Notes under the pieces: model-generated
The model's input: only the letters and a program-made list of their open reading frames with translations
Databases searched by the model: none
What the model was told of the DNA's origin: nothing
Assembly: GCF_032917945.1 (NCBI RefSeq)
Contig: NZ_CP136624.1
Location: 6,882,001-6,946,000 of the forward strand
From: Bradyrhizobium sp. sBnM-33
GTDB taxonomy: Bacteria > Pseudomonadota > Alphaproteobacteria > Rhizobiales > Xanthobacteraceae
Direction of reading: 5' to 3'
Length of the DNA stretch: 64,000 nucleotides
Translations under genes and position numbers: made by a program
In this document: positions 19,254-26,887 of the stretch, in pieces
Position numbering within the stretch: the stretch's first letter is position 1
Layout of the letters: each line of letters begins with the position of its first letter

Positions 19254-19397
19254 GGCGCGGACTTGGCTACAATTCAGGCAGAAGGGTGAAAACCTCGGGA
19301 TTTGCGCCCTGCTCTATCACCGCCGACGCGCTTGCGCCAATCCGGAAACCGGAGTCAGGATGAACAAAGCGCGAAGCAAAAGCGTTGGAGCGAGATC

Positions 19398-20243
19398 ATG
19401 GCTGACAGATTGAACGGTTACCGCATCCTGATCCTGGAAACGCGCGAAGAAGCGCAGTTTTCCCGCCTGCTCGCCGAGCAGGGCGCCGACGTGCTGCAAT
19501 GTCCGATGTTCACCATCCACGATGCGCCGGACCCGGCGCCGATCGAAGCCTGGATCAGGAGGGCAATCGAAAAGCCCTTGGACGATTTGGTGCTGATGAC
19601 GGGCGAAGGCCTGCGCCGGCTGATGAAGGTCGTCCGGCGCATCGGCGTCGAACAGGAATTCATTGCCGTCCTCGGCAACGCACGCAAATTCGCCCGTGGC
19701 CCCAAGCCGGGCAAGGCGCTGCGCGAAATCGGGCTGGAACCGCAGATGACGACGGAGAAGCCAACCTCCGAAGGCGTCGCCGAGATGCTGTCGCGGCTCG
19801 ATCTCCGCGGCCATCGCCTCGGCCTGCAACTTTATCCGGACAAGGATCACAGCGTCCTCATCGGCGCGATCAAGGCGCAGGGGGCAGAAGTCGATACCGT
19901 GCTGCCTTACGTCTACGATGCGCAGGCTGCGGATGCCAACATCATCACCGCGATCGACGAGATGGCGGAAGGCCGCGTCGATGCGATCGCGCTGACCAAT
20001 CTCGGCCAGATCCGCCGCCTGATGGAGGTCGCCCGCGCGCGAGGCTGCGAGGACCGGCTGCGCGACGGGCTCGACCACACGCCGATCGCTTCCGTCGGAC
20101 CGGCGGTTTCGGATGAACTCAAATCCCACGGCCTGCGTACCGACATCTATCCGGCGGAGGATGCTTTCTTCATGAGGCCGCTGATCTCGGCGATGGCGGC
20201 AGCGCTTGGCAAGAATCCGCCCCGCGCGGTGGCGAGAAACTGA
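19398..20243 (+). CDS. Uroporphyrinogen-III synthase (HemD) family protein
   Basis: 281 residues from the ATG at 19398 with GGAGCGAG upstream. The two-domain HemD fold is suggested by RILILETREEAQFSRLL at the N-terminus, VLMTGEGLRRLM, and DAIALTNLGQIRRLMEVA with PIASVGPAVSDELKSHGL near the C-terminus. HemD closes hydroxymethylbilane to uroporphyrinogen III. Since the main hemD usually lies beside hemC, and no haem gene is near, this may be a secondary copy, for example for sirohaem or a regulatory role (inference). Confidence 0.8.
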   Translation: MADRLNGYRILILETREEAQFSRLLAEQGADVLQCPMFTIHDAPDPAPIEAWIRRAIEKPLDDLVLMTGEGLRRLMKVVRRIGVEQEFIAVLGNARKFARGPKPGKALREIGLEPQMTTEKPTSEGVAEMLSRLDLRGHRLGLQLYPDKDHSVLIGAIKAQGAEVDTVLPYVYDAQAADANIITAIDEMAEGRVDAIALTNLGQIRRLMEVARARGCEDRLRDGLDHTPIASVGPAVSDELKSHGLRTDIYPAEDAFFMRPLISAMAAALGKNPPRAVARN

Positions 20244-20306
20244 GACAAGTTCAACCACAGTCTGGATTACTTGCGACCGGCAAAACGTCCGCTTTGCCGC
20301 TGATAG

Positions 20307-20515
20307 TGTTGCAAAAGTCCGGAAAGGACGCGCGGCTAGTTTTCCGCGAAAGAACGAAATAAGCGACAATCGCCGGTCAATGTAGCCTCAGACCCGTTGT
20401 CAGAATCGCCGGTGAGTTTAGCGCCCGACAGAGTGGTACCCCATGTTATTATTCGATCGTCGCGCCTATGGTTCTAAGAATTTGAGTCGCATGCCGCAAA
20501 AAGACTTTTGCAACA
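20307..20515. mobile_element. 209-bp MITE-like element, copy 1 (diverged)
   Basis: Bounded by TGTTGCAAAAGTC and GACTTTTGCAACA; the inverted repeat extends outward 4 more bases (ATAG/CTAT) to a perfect 17 bases. Length 209, the same as copies 2 and 3. Internally it matches the reverse complement of copy 2 in blocks such as TGAGTTTAGCG and TCGCGCCT...AGAATTT. Flanks GTCCGCTTTGCCGCTG and CCCGCTGAAAGCGGAC form an imperfect palindrome, so the element sits in the loop of a hairpin. No coding capacity. Confidence 0.75.
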
Positions 20516-20529
20516 CTATCCCGCTGAAA

Positions 20530-20562
20530 GCGGACATTGCGCGCTAATCTCCGCATGTCCGC
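20530..20562. repeat. REP-type hairpin (GCGGACAT/ATGTCCGC)
   Basis: Perfect 8-base arms GCGGACAT and ATGTCCGC around a 17-base centre, next to MITE copy 1 and the IS1182-type element. Related hairpins occur at 24459-24487 and 25196-25221. Confidence 0.65.
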
Positions 20563-20576
20563 GACGTGCCGATTTC

Positions 20577-22116
20577 GTTGTAAAAGTCGGCTGTGACTGA
20601 TGATGTCGTTCGGCTAGTTCATTTGGGGCGATGGGGTTTGCCCCCGACCCGACGCTCTCCACGCAACTTTTACGCTACGCAATACACAGAGCCTGAACGG
20701 GTGGCGGTCGCGCCATTAGCGAAGCGAGCCGTCGGAGGTTCTGGGCGATGGCAGCCAGAACAAATTCGTCCTGGGCGCCCCGTGGACCACGCAATCGAAG
20801 CCGGCCGAGCTTCAGAATGCGCTTCAAGTGCGCGAACCGCATCTCGATCTTCTTCTCATGTCGCGACTGCTCAAAGCTCTCGGTGCCGGCGAGCGATCGG
20901 GCAACGTCTCGGGCGTGTTCATGGATGTCGCGCGGGATCTTGCGTGATGGTTCTTTTGGGCAGCACTGGGGTTTGAGCGGGCATATATCGCAATCGAGCT
21001 TGCTGGCACGATACAGAAGCGTCTTGCCCTCATGCATGGTGCCACTCGTGCCAAGCCGCTTCCCGCCTGGGCGGTGGTAAACGTCGCTCGTCGGATCATA
21101 TCGAAAGTCGCTGCGCGAGAGGGTGCCGTCGTCCCGCTTCGACTTGTCGAACACGGGAATATGGGGCACGATGCCTTTCTCCTCGACCAGCCAGTTCAGC
21201 ATTGGAGCTGCCCCGTAAGCGGTATCTCCGACAAGCCGCTCCGGCTTAAGGCCGAAGCGCTCTTCTGTCCGCTCGATCATGGTCTTTGCCGCACCGACCT
21301 CGGCCTGCCGAATGGCGCGGGACGCCTCGACGTCGACGATGACGCCGAACTTCACATCGATGAGATAGTTGTCGGAATAAGCGAAGAATGCCGGTCCCTT
21401 GTGCGCCCCGGTCCACTGCGCCGCAGGATCGGATGGCGAGACAAACTTCGGGACAATCTCGCTGGCGGCGCCCCACGCCGTCTCGTCAAGGGTCGCCAGA
21501 TACTCCTTCACCGCGCGGCTGGACCTCGCCGGCTCACGATCCTTGCGCCAATCCTGACCTGCGATCGAGCGCTGCTTGTTGGCATCGGCCTGGATCAAGC
21601 TCGAATCGACGGCAAAGCCTTCGCCGCCAACCAGACCGGCCGCGATGCCGCCTCGACGACCCGCTCGAACATGTGGCGGAACACATCTCCATCGCGGAAG
21701 CGCTCGTTGCGGGCGCGCGAAAATGCCGAACGATCCGGGATAGCGTCCTCGATACCGAGCTTGCAGAACCAGCGATAGGCCAAGTTCACCTGCACTTCAC
21801 GGCAGATCAACCGCTCCGAGCGGATCGCAAACACATACCCCACGACCAGCATCCGGATCATCAGTTCCGGATCGATCGACGGGCGACCCATCGACGAATA
21901 GTGAGGTGCAAGTTCGCTGCGAAGCCAGGAGAGATCGAGGGCAGCATCGATCTTTCGTACCAGGTGATCCTCGGGCACCGCGTCGCCAAGACGAAACTCG
22001 TAGAACAGTTGACCTTGGTCACTCTTCAGACGGCCCATCATGGATCGACCTCGCCGAGATTCGCGTCACCGTAACGGAATCATGGTTCGCGGCCTGCCTC
22101 AACCGACTTTTGCAAC
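20577..22116 (-). mobile_element. IS1182-family insertion sequence (1540 bp)
   Basis: Terminal inverted repeats: left GTTGTAAAAGTCGGCTG, right CAACCGACTTTTGCAAC (2 mismatches over 17). One transposase on the minus strand, broken by a frameshift. The ends match the ends of the three 209-bp MITEs, so this transposase family is the likely mover of the MITEs. The right end abuts directly on an IS110-family copy. Confidence 0.8.
20675..22041 (-). pseudogene. IS1182-family transposase, split by a frameshift
   Basis: N-terminal part 22041-21595 (148 residues, MGRPSIDPELMIRMLVVGY, NLAYRWFCKLG, DRSAFSRAR: the DUF772-type domain) and C-terminal part to 20675 (DDE-type domain with GDTAYGAAPMLNWL, CDICPLKPQCCP and KKIEMRFAHLKRIL). 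The frames switch around 21645-21655: inserting one base there would join VVEAA to GLVGGEGFAVDSSLIQADA, the continuous family sequence. Together about 450 residues, normal for the family. Either inactive or a sequencing slip; IS1182 transposases are not known to need programmed frameshifting. Confidence 0.8.
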
Positions 22117-22219
22117 ATGGGGTAATTCCGGGATCGAGCCAGACAAAAGGCAAAGGAATCAGCTCTCCAGGAACGTAAGGGGCCAGCTTCATGTGGCCTC
22201 GCAACGATGGAGAGCGGCA

Positions 22220-23251
22220 ATGGAATACTATGTCGGACTGGACGTATCGTTGAAGCAGACATCGATCTGCGTGGTCGATCAGACGGGGTCGGTCGTGCGA
22301 GAGGGCGTGGTCGATTCAGATCCTGAGGCGATCTCAGTTTACGTGAGGTCAAAAGCGCCGGATGCAGTACGCATCGGCCTCGAGACCGGCCCAACGTCCA
22401 CCTGGCTGTGGACCGAACTTAAGCAGCTTGGCCTACCGGTGATCTGTATCGACGCGCGCCATGCCAAGGCCGTGCTCAAGATGCAGATCAACAAAAGCGA
22501 CCGCAACGATGCTATCGGGATCGCCCGCATCATGCAGACCGGCTGGTTCAAAGAGGTGCACGTCAAGGATATCGACAGCCATTCGGTCAGGGCGCTGCTG
22601 GCGAGTCGGGCGCTGCTGGTCAAGATCAAGCGCGATCTTGAGAACCATGTTCGCGGCCTTCTCAAGAACCTCGGTCTTGTCATCGGCCGCGCCACGTTCA
22701 ATGTCTTCGCCGTACGAACCGAGGAGTTGATCGAGGGCCGTCCTGAGCTGATAGCTGCGATCAGACCGCTGCTCGAAGCGCGCAATGCCGTTGGGCAGCA
22801 GGTTAGCGAGCTTGACCGCAAGGTTATGAAACTGGCCCGCCATGATGCGCAGGTCCGCCGATTTATGACGATGCCTGGGATCGGTCCGATCACCGCGCTC
22901 GCCTTCAAGGCAACGATTGACGATCCGGCACGGTTTGCGCGATCGAGAAGCGTAGGTGCTTATGTCGGGCTAACCAGTAGACGCCACGCCTCCGGAGAGC
23001 TCGATTGGTCAGGTCGCATCTCGAAGTGCGGCGACGCGATGCTACGAAGTTACCTGTTTGAAGCAGCCGGGGTTCTGCTGACGCGCGTCCCGAAGTGGTC
23101 CGCCGTGAAGGCTTGGGGGGTTAGGCTCGTCAAGCGCAACGGACTCCGCAAGGCAAAGGTCGCAGTCGCGCGTAAGCTCGCGGTCATTCTGCATCGCATG
23201 TGGATCGACGGAACCGAGTTCAACTGGTCGAAAAAGGAAATTGCTGCCTAG
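22220..23251 (+). CDS. IS110-family transposase (DEDD recombinase), left copy
   Basis: 343 residues from ATG 22220 with GGAGAG upstream. N-terminal RuvC-like DEDD domain: D in YYVGLDVSLKQT, E in IGLETGPTST, and DARHAKAVLKM / NKSDRNDAIGIA. The C-terminal Transposase_20 domain MPGIGPITALAFKA ... YVGLTSRRHASGE ... GRISKCGDAMLRSYLFEAA carries the serine region (the S of GRISK) proposed to act with the DEDD site. Intact. The protein is identical to the right copy, as the only coding difference noticed is silent (ATC/ATT in the codon before GAC ending at 22450). Confidence 0.95.
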   Translation: MEYYVGLDVSLKQTSICVVDQTGSVVREGVVDSDPEAISVYVRSKAPDAVRIGLETGPTSTWLWTELKQLGLPVICIDARHAKAVLKMQINKSDRNDAIGIARIMQTGWFKEVHVKDIDSHSVRALLASRALLVKIKRDLENHVRGLLKNLGLVIGRATFNVFAVRTEELIEGRPELIAAIRPLLEARNAVGQQVSELDRKVMKLARHDAQVRRFMTMPGIGPITALAFKATIDDPARFARSRSVGAYVGLTSRRHASGELDWSGRISKCGDAMLRSYLFEAAGVLLTRVPKWSAVKAWGVRLVKRNGLRKAKVAVARKLAVILHRMWIDGTEFNWSKKEIAA

Positions 23252-23492
23252 CGAGGGCATTACAGAGTTTCTGCCAAACGGCGGGAAAAGACGTCCCAGC
23301 CGGGACGATGGCGATGGTGAGTTCGACAGATTTGGTGCGAGCGTCGGAAAGGACGACCGCGATTGCAACATTGAACCGCCAACGTCACCTTACGCCATCA
23401 TGCGGAGGGTTCACCCCTACCGCGGAGAGAACAGTGGGCCCGGCAAGGATGATCGTGGAGAGCTTGACACCCAGACCCGGAATTAGAGAACA
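23252..23492 (+). ncRNA. Non-coding 3' end of IS110-family copy, candidate bridge RNA locus
   Basis: 241 bases after the transposase stop hold no gene. In IS1111-type elements the recently described bridge RNA is encoded on this side. At 23363-23371 the sequence TTGCAACAT occurs; the same 9 bases span the junction where the element sits (CTTTTGCAACATGGGG). That is what a target- or donor-guide loop would look like. Structure was not folded, so this is a suggestion only. The same segment is at 25261-25501 in the other copy. Confidence 0.3.
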
Positions 23493-23624
23493 AAATCTGC
23501 CAAAAGCCGACGTCTGGTTATTGGTTGCACCGGTAAAGCGGCGCGCAAATTGTGTCCAATCTCACTTCTGTCCAACGTCGGCTCAAGCTATTCTGAAGAG
23601 CCTCTAGGGTGGAGATTTTGTAGT

Positions 23625-24155
23625 ATGGCGAAGCTAGTCTTTGGAATGAACCAGTCTCTGGACGGCTACGTCGACCATCAGGAATTTGCGCCAGGTCCCG
23701 CGCTCTTTCGTCACTTCATTGAGCAAGTGCGCGGCCTGATGGGCAGTGTGTACGGCCGCTGCATGTACGAGGTCATGCGCTATTGGGACGAAGACCATCC
23801 TGAGTGGACCCCAGAGGAACGCGACTTCGTGGCGGCGTGGCGGTGCCAACCGAAGTGGGTCGTGTCGCGCTCGTTGAAGTCAGTCGGCCCCAACGCCACT
23901 CTTGTCGAGGATGACTTCGAGGCGGTGATACGTGGGCTGAAGGCTCAGCTCGTTGGGGAGATTGAAGTTTCCGGACCAGACCTAGCACGAAGCCTAACCG
24001 ACCTTGGTCTTATTGATGAGTATCGACTTTACCTCCATCCAGTTGTACTTGGTCGCGGCAAGCCATTCTTCGCAGGCCCCCGGCCGCCGCTCCGCCTTGT
24101 GACCAGCAATCTACTTGGCGAGGACGTGATTAGGTTGACGTACGTTCCTGCTTAA
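23625..24155 (+). CDS. Dihydrofolate reductase family protein (RibD C-terminal domain)
   Basis: 176 residues from the ATG at 23625 (GGAG 11 bases upstream). Family features: LVFGMNQSLDGYVD at the N-terminus, MGSVYGRCMYEVM (the MGRxTYE position), KWVVSRSL, IEVSGPDLARSLTDLGLIDEYRLYLHPVVLGRGKPFF at the C-terminus (in pieces GPDLARSLTDLGL and YRLYLHPVVLGRGKPFF). Such proteins are NADPH-dependent reductases of mostly unknown substrate, not classical folate-pathway DHFR. It lies between two IS110 copies in DNA of lower coding density. The frame looks intact. Confidence 0.88.
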   Translation: MAKLVFGMNQSLDGYVDHQEFAPGPALFRHFIEQVRGLMGSVYGRCMYEVMRYWDEDHPEWTPEERDFVAAWRCQPKWVVSRSLKSVGPNATLVEDDFEAVIRGLKAQLVGEIEVSGPDLARSLTDLGLIDEYRLYLHPVVLGRGKPFFAGPRPPLRLVTSNLLGEDVIRLTYVPA

Positions 24156-24212
24156 CCAGGCGACTTGCTCGAGGGACTGCGCCGACGCGTCAGGTCCGCT
24201 TTGGGTCGATTG

Positions 24213-24421
24213 TGTCGCAAAAGTCGTTTTGCCGAAGATGTCAAAAATTCTGAGGGCCGCAGGCGCGATTTTCGTGTAGAGATCTGAGGGACCTCAACGC
24301 CTCACGCTAAACTCATAGGCGACTTCGGTAACGCGACTGAGGTTGTCCGAATCGTCGATCGCTTCGCGTTTTAAGGTTTCACCAAAAATTCGGACTGATG
24401 CAACTTTCGACTTTTGCAACA
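24213..24421. mobile_element. 209-bp MITE-like element, copy 2
   Basis: Ends TGTCGCAAAAGTCG and CGACTTTTGCAACA. It differs from copy 3 at about nine of 209 positions. The inverted repeat continues imperfectly into the flanks to 33 bases on each side (24194-24226 and 24408-24440, starting GTCCG on both outer sides), meaning the element lies in the loop of an older palindrome. No reading frame of note. Confidence 0.8.
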
Positions 24422-24458
24422 ATATCGGCCAGACTCGGACATCGTACCTAGTTGGGTG

Positions 24459-24487
24459 ATGTCCGCGCTGCTCTCAAGAACGGACAT
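24459..24487. repeat. REP-type hairpin (ATGTCCG/CGGACAT)
   Basis: Perfect 7-base arms ATGTCCG and CGGACAT around a 15-base centre, 20 bases beyond the palindrome holding MITE copy 2. Confidence 0.6.
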
Positions 24488-24588
24488 TGTAAGGTCGCTC
24501 GTTCATGTGACAAAGGTCACGCGCTCAGCGGATGATTTTTTGCTTGGGGGTTGCATTGGTTTTAGAGACCGCCCTGGGGGAGGCTGCA

Positions 24589-25102
24589 ATGCCTGGATTG
24601 CTCTTAGCGCTGTCGATCGCGTCAATTGTCTTTTGCGGCGCGATTTTCGGATTCTTCTATGCCTGGGTATGCTCGACGATGTCGGGGACTCGATCAGGCG
24701 GATCCCCGTGTCGCAATCGCCGCCATGAAGGCGATGAATGCCTCAGTGCGCAACGCGGTGTTCTTTCCCGCATTCTTCCTGACACCGGTAGTTCTGGTTC
24801 TCACGGCGGCCGCAATGCGCTTTGCCGGTCAGAGTTTGGCTGCGTTCTGGTACTTGGCCGCGGCTGCGGTCTATATGGTTTTCGGCCTTTTCCTCACAAT
24901 GGCTGTGAACGTTCCCATGAACGAGGCGTTGGCGGTGACGCCTATTCCGGCAGACATTGAAGCCGCGCGGGAGATTTGGGAAAGCTATTCAGGGCGATGG
25001 CAGTTCTGGAATCAAGTGCGAACGATCGCTTCAGGCATCGCTTTGACTTTCGCCGCTTTCGGATTGACGATATCGCGACCGACCGTCGCAGAGAATGTAT
25101 GA
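24589..25102 (+). pseudogene. DUF1772 family membrane protein, frameshifted by one inserted base
   Basis: ATG 24589 follows GGGGGAGG and reads MPGLLLALSIASIVFCGAI then FFYAWVCSTMSG, a first membrane span, then goes out of frame. The next frame continues GLDQADPRVAIAAMKAMNAS to the stop at 25102, with three more membrane spans and family residues NVPMNEAL, WESYSGRWQFWNQVR. Removing the C at about 24682 gives STMWGLDQADPR, the continuous family sequence. So the gene carries a single-base insertion. The intact product would be about 170 residues, four spans, inner membrane, function unknown. Confidence 0.75.
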
Positions 25103-25195
25103 CAGCAAAGCTCGATCTGTCACCTTCGCCCAAGTTGCAGAAGAATAGACTGGCTTAGCCAGCGGCCCAATGCTCTGACCGGGACTCCTCACCGA

Positions 25196-25221
25196 ATGTC
25201 CGTTGCGGGTCGCGCGGACAT
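25196..25221. repeat. REP-type hairpin (ATGTCCG/CGGACAT)
   Basis: Perfect 7-base arms ATGTCCG and CGGACAT around TTGCGGGTCGCG, 40 bases before the right IS110 copy. The remaining bases between the DUF1772 remnant and the IS hold no gene. Confidence 0.6.
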
Positions 25222-25260
25222 CACAACGTGGCTGATCCGCGTCTGCTTGCCTCCGGATTG

Positions 25261-26635
25261 TGTTCTCTAATTCCGGGTCTGGGTGTCAAGCTCTCCACGA
25301 TCATCCTTGCCGGGCCCACTGTTCTCTCCGCGGTAGGGGTGAACCCTCCGCATGATGGCGTAAGGTGACGTTGGCGGTTCAATGTTGCAATCGCGGTCGT
25401 CCTTTCCGACGCTCGCACCAAATCTGTCGAACTCACCATCGCCATCGTCCCGGCTGGGACGTCTTTTCCCGCCGTTTGGCAGAAACTCTGTAATGCCCTC
25501 GCTAGGCAGCAATTTCCTTTTTCGACCAGTTGAACTCGGTTCCGTCGATCCACATGCGATGCAGAATGACCGCGAGCTTACGCGCGACTGCGACCTTTGC
25601 CTTGCGGAGTCCGTTGCGCTTGACGAGCCTAACCCCCCAAGCCTTCACGGCGGACCACTTCGGGACGCGCGTCAGCAGAACCCCGGCTGCTTCAAACAGG
25701 TAACTTCGTAGCATCGCGTCGCCGCACTTCGAGATGCGACCTGACCAATCGAGCTCTCCGGAGGCGTGGCGTCTACTGGTTAGCCCGACATAAGCACCTA
25801 CGCTTCTCGATCGCGCAAACCGTGCCGGATCGTCAATCGTTGCCTTGAAGGCGAGCGCGGTGATCGGACCGATCCCAGGCATCGTCATAAATCGGCGGAC
25901 CTGCGCATCATGGCGGGCCAGTTTCATAACCTTGCGGTCAAGCTCGCTAACCTGCTGCCCAACGGCATTGCGCGCTTCGAGCAGCGGTCTGATCGCAGCT
26001 ATCAGCTCAGGACGGCCCTCGATCAACTCCTCGGTTCGTACGGCGAAGACATTGAACGTGGCGCGGCCGATGACAAGACCGAGGTTCTTGAGAAGGCCGC
26101 GAACATGGTTCTCAAGATCGCGCTTGATCTTGACCAGCAGCGCCCGACTCGCCAGCAGCGCCCTGACCGAATGGCTGTCGATATCCTTGACGTGCACCTC
26201 TTTGAACCAGCCGGTCTGCATGATGCGGGCGATCCCGATAGCATCGTTGCGGTCGCTTTTGTTGATCTGCATCTTGAGCACGGCCTTGGCATGGCGCGCG
26301 TCAATACAGATCACCGGTAGGCCAAGCTGCTTAAGTTCGGTCCACAGCCAGGTGGACGTTGGGCCGGTCTCGAGGCCGATGCGTACTGCATCCGGCGCTT
26401 TTGACCTCACGTAAACTGAGATCGCCTCAGGATCTGAATCGACCACGCCCTCTCGCACGACCGACCCCGTCTGATCGACCACGCAGATCGATGTCTGCTT
26501 CAACGATACGTCCAGTCCGACATAGTATTCCATTGCCGCTCTCCATCGTTGCGAGGCCACATGAGGCTGGCCTCTTACGTTCCTGGAGAGCTGATTCCTT
26601 TGCCTTTTGTCTGGCTCGATCCCGGAATTACCCCA
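25261..26635 (-). mobile_element. IS110-family (IS1111-type) insertion sequence, right copy
   Basis: Inverted copy of 22117-23492 with at least three base differences (two just upstream of the transposase start, one silent at 26303), so it is a genuine second copy and not an assembly duplicate. Subterminal inverted repeats at 25268-25277 and 26621-26630. It abuts the tip of MITE copy 3 at 26636. With the IS removed, MITE copy 3 regains matching palindromic flanks (ATCC...GGC.AGCAGAC on both sides), which fixes the insertion point. Confidence 0.88.
25502..26533 (-). CDS. IS110-family transposase (DEDD recombinase), right copy
   Basis: 343 residues from the ATG at 26533, same protein as the left copy at 22220-23251, with the same DEDD and serine-region motifs. 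A 9-codon upstream extension in frame lacks its own ribosome-binding site. Intact, so either copy could supply recombinase for the other. Confidence 0.95.
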   Translation of the reverse strand: MEYYVGLDVSLKQTSICVVDQTGSVVREGVVDSDPEAISVYVRSKAPDAVRIGLETGPTSTWLWTELKQLGLPVICIDARHAKAVLKMQINKSDRNDAIGIARIMQTGWFKEVHVKDIDSHSVRALLASRALLVKIKRDLENHVRGLLKNLGLVIGRATFNVFAVRTEELIEGRPELIAAIRPLLEARNAVGQQVSELDRKVMKLARHDAQVRRFMTMPGIGPITALAFKATIDDPARFARSRSVGAYVGLTSRRHASGELDWSGRISKCGDAMLRSYLFEAAGVLLTRVPKWSAVKAWGVRLVKRNGLRKAKVAVARKLAVILHRMWIDGTEFNWSKKEIAA

Positions 26636-26844
26636 TGTTGCAAAAGTCGTTTTGCCGAAGGTGTCAAAAATTCTGAGGGCCGCAGGCGCGATTTTCGTGT
26701 AGAGATCTGAGGGACCTCATCGCCTCATGCTAAACTAATAGGCGACTTCGGTAACGCGATTGAGGTTATCCGAATCGTCGATCGCCTCGCGTTTTAAGGT
26801 TTCACCAAAAATTCGGACTGATGCAACTTTCGGCTTTTGCAACA
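26636..26844. mobile_element. 209-bp MITE-like element, copy 3
   Basis: Ends TGTTGCAAAAGTCG and CGGCTTTTGCAACA, 209 bases, about 96 percent identical by eye to copy 2 in the same orientation. The left end is joined to the right IS110 copy. It contains the same internal blocks (GAGGGCCGCAGGCGCGATTTT, split here as GAGGGCCGCAGG and CGCGATTTT; CACCAAAAATTCGGACTGATG as CACCAAAAATT and CGGACTGATG). Confidence 0.8.
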
Positions 26845-26887
26845 GTATCCTCCGGCGAGCAGACATTGCTGGTTTAACTCGCCGGTC

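Larger units (their letters stand above)
22117..23492 (+). mobile_element. IS110-family (IS1111-type) insertion sequence, left copy
   Basis: The extent is set by comparison with the inverted copy at 25261-26635: identity runs from the ATGGGG just after the IS1182 tip to AGAGAACA at 23492. Subterminal inverted repeats TAATTCCGGG (22123-22132) and CCCGGAATTA (23476-23485) and a long non-coding tail after the transposase are typical of the IS1111 subgroup. It was inserted exactly at the outer end of the IS1182 inverted repeat. Confidence 0.88.

Noticed and set aside
22117..26635. Composite transposon: two inverted IS110 copies carrying a DHFR-family gene
   Set aside because: Each copy sits at the tip of a different inner element, and each restores its own palindromic flank when removed. 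That fits two independent insertions rather than movement as one unit.
25261..26635. Second IS110 copy as an assembly duplicate
   Set aside because: It differs from the first copy at three or more bases and has unique flanks on both sides.
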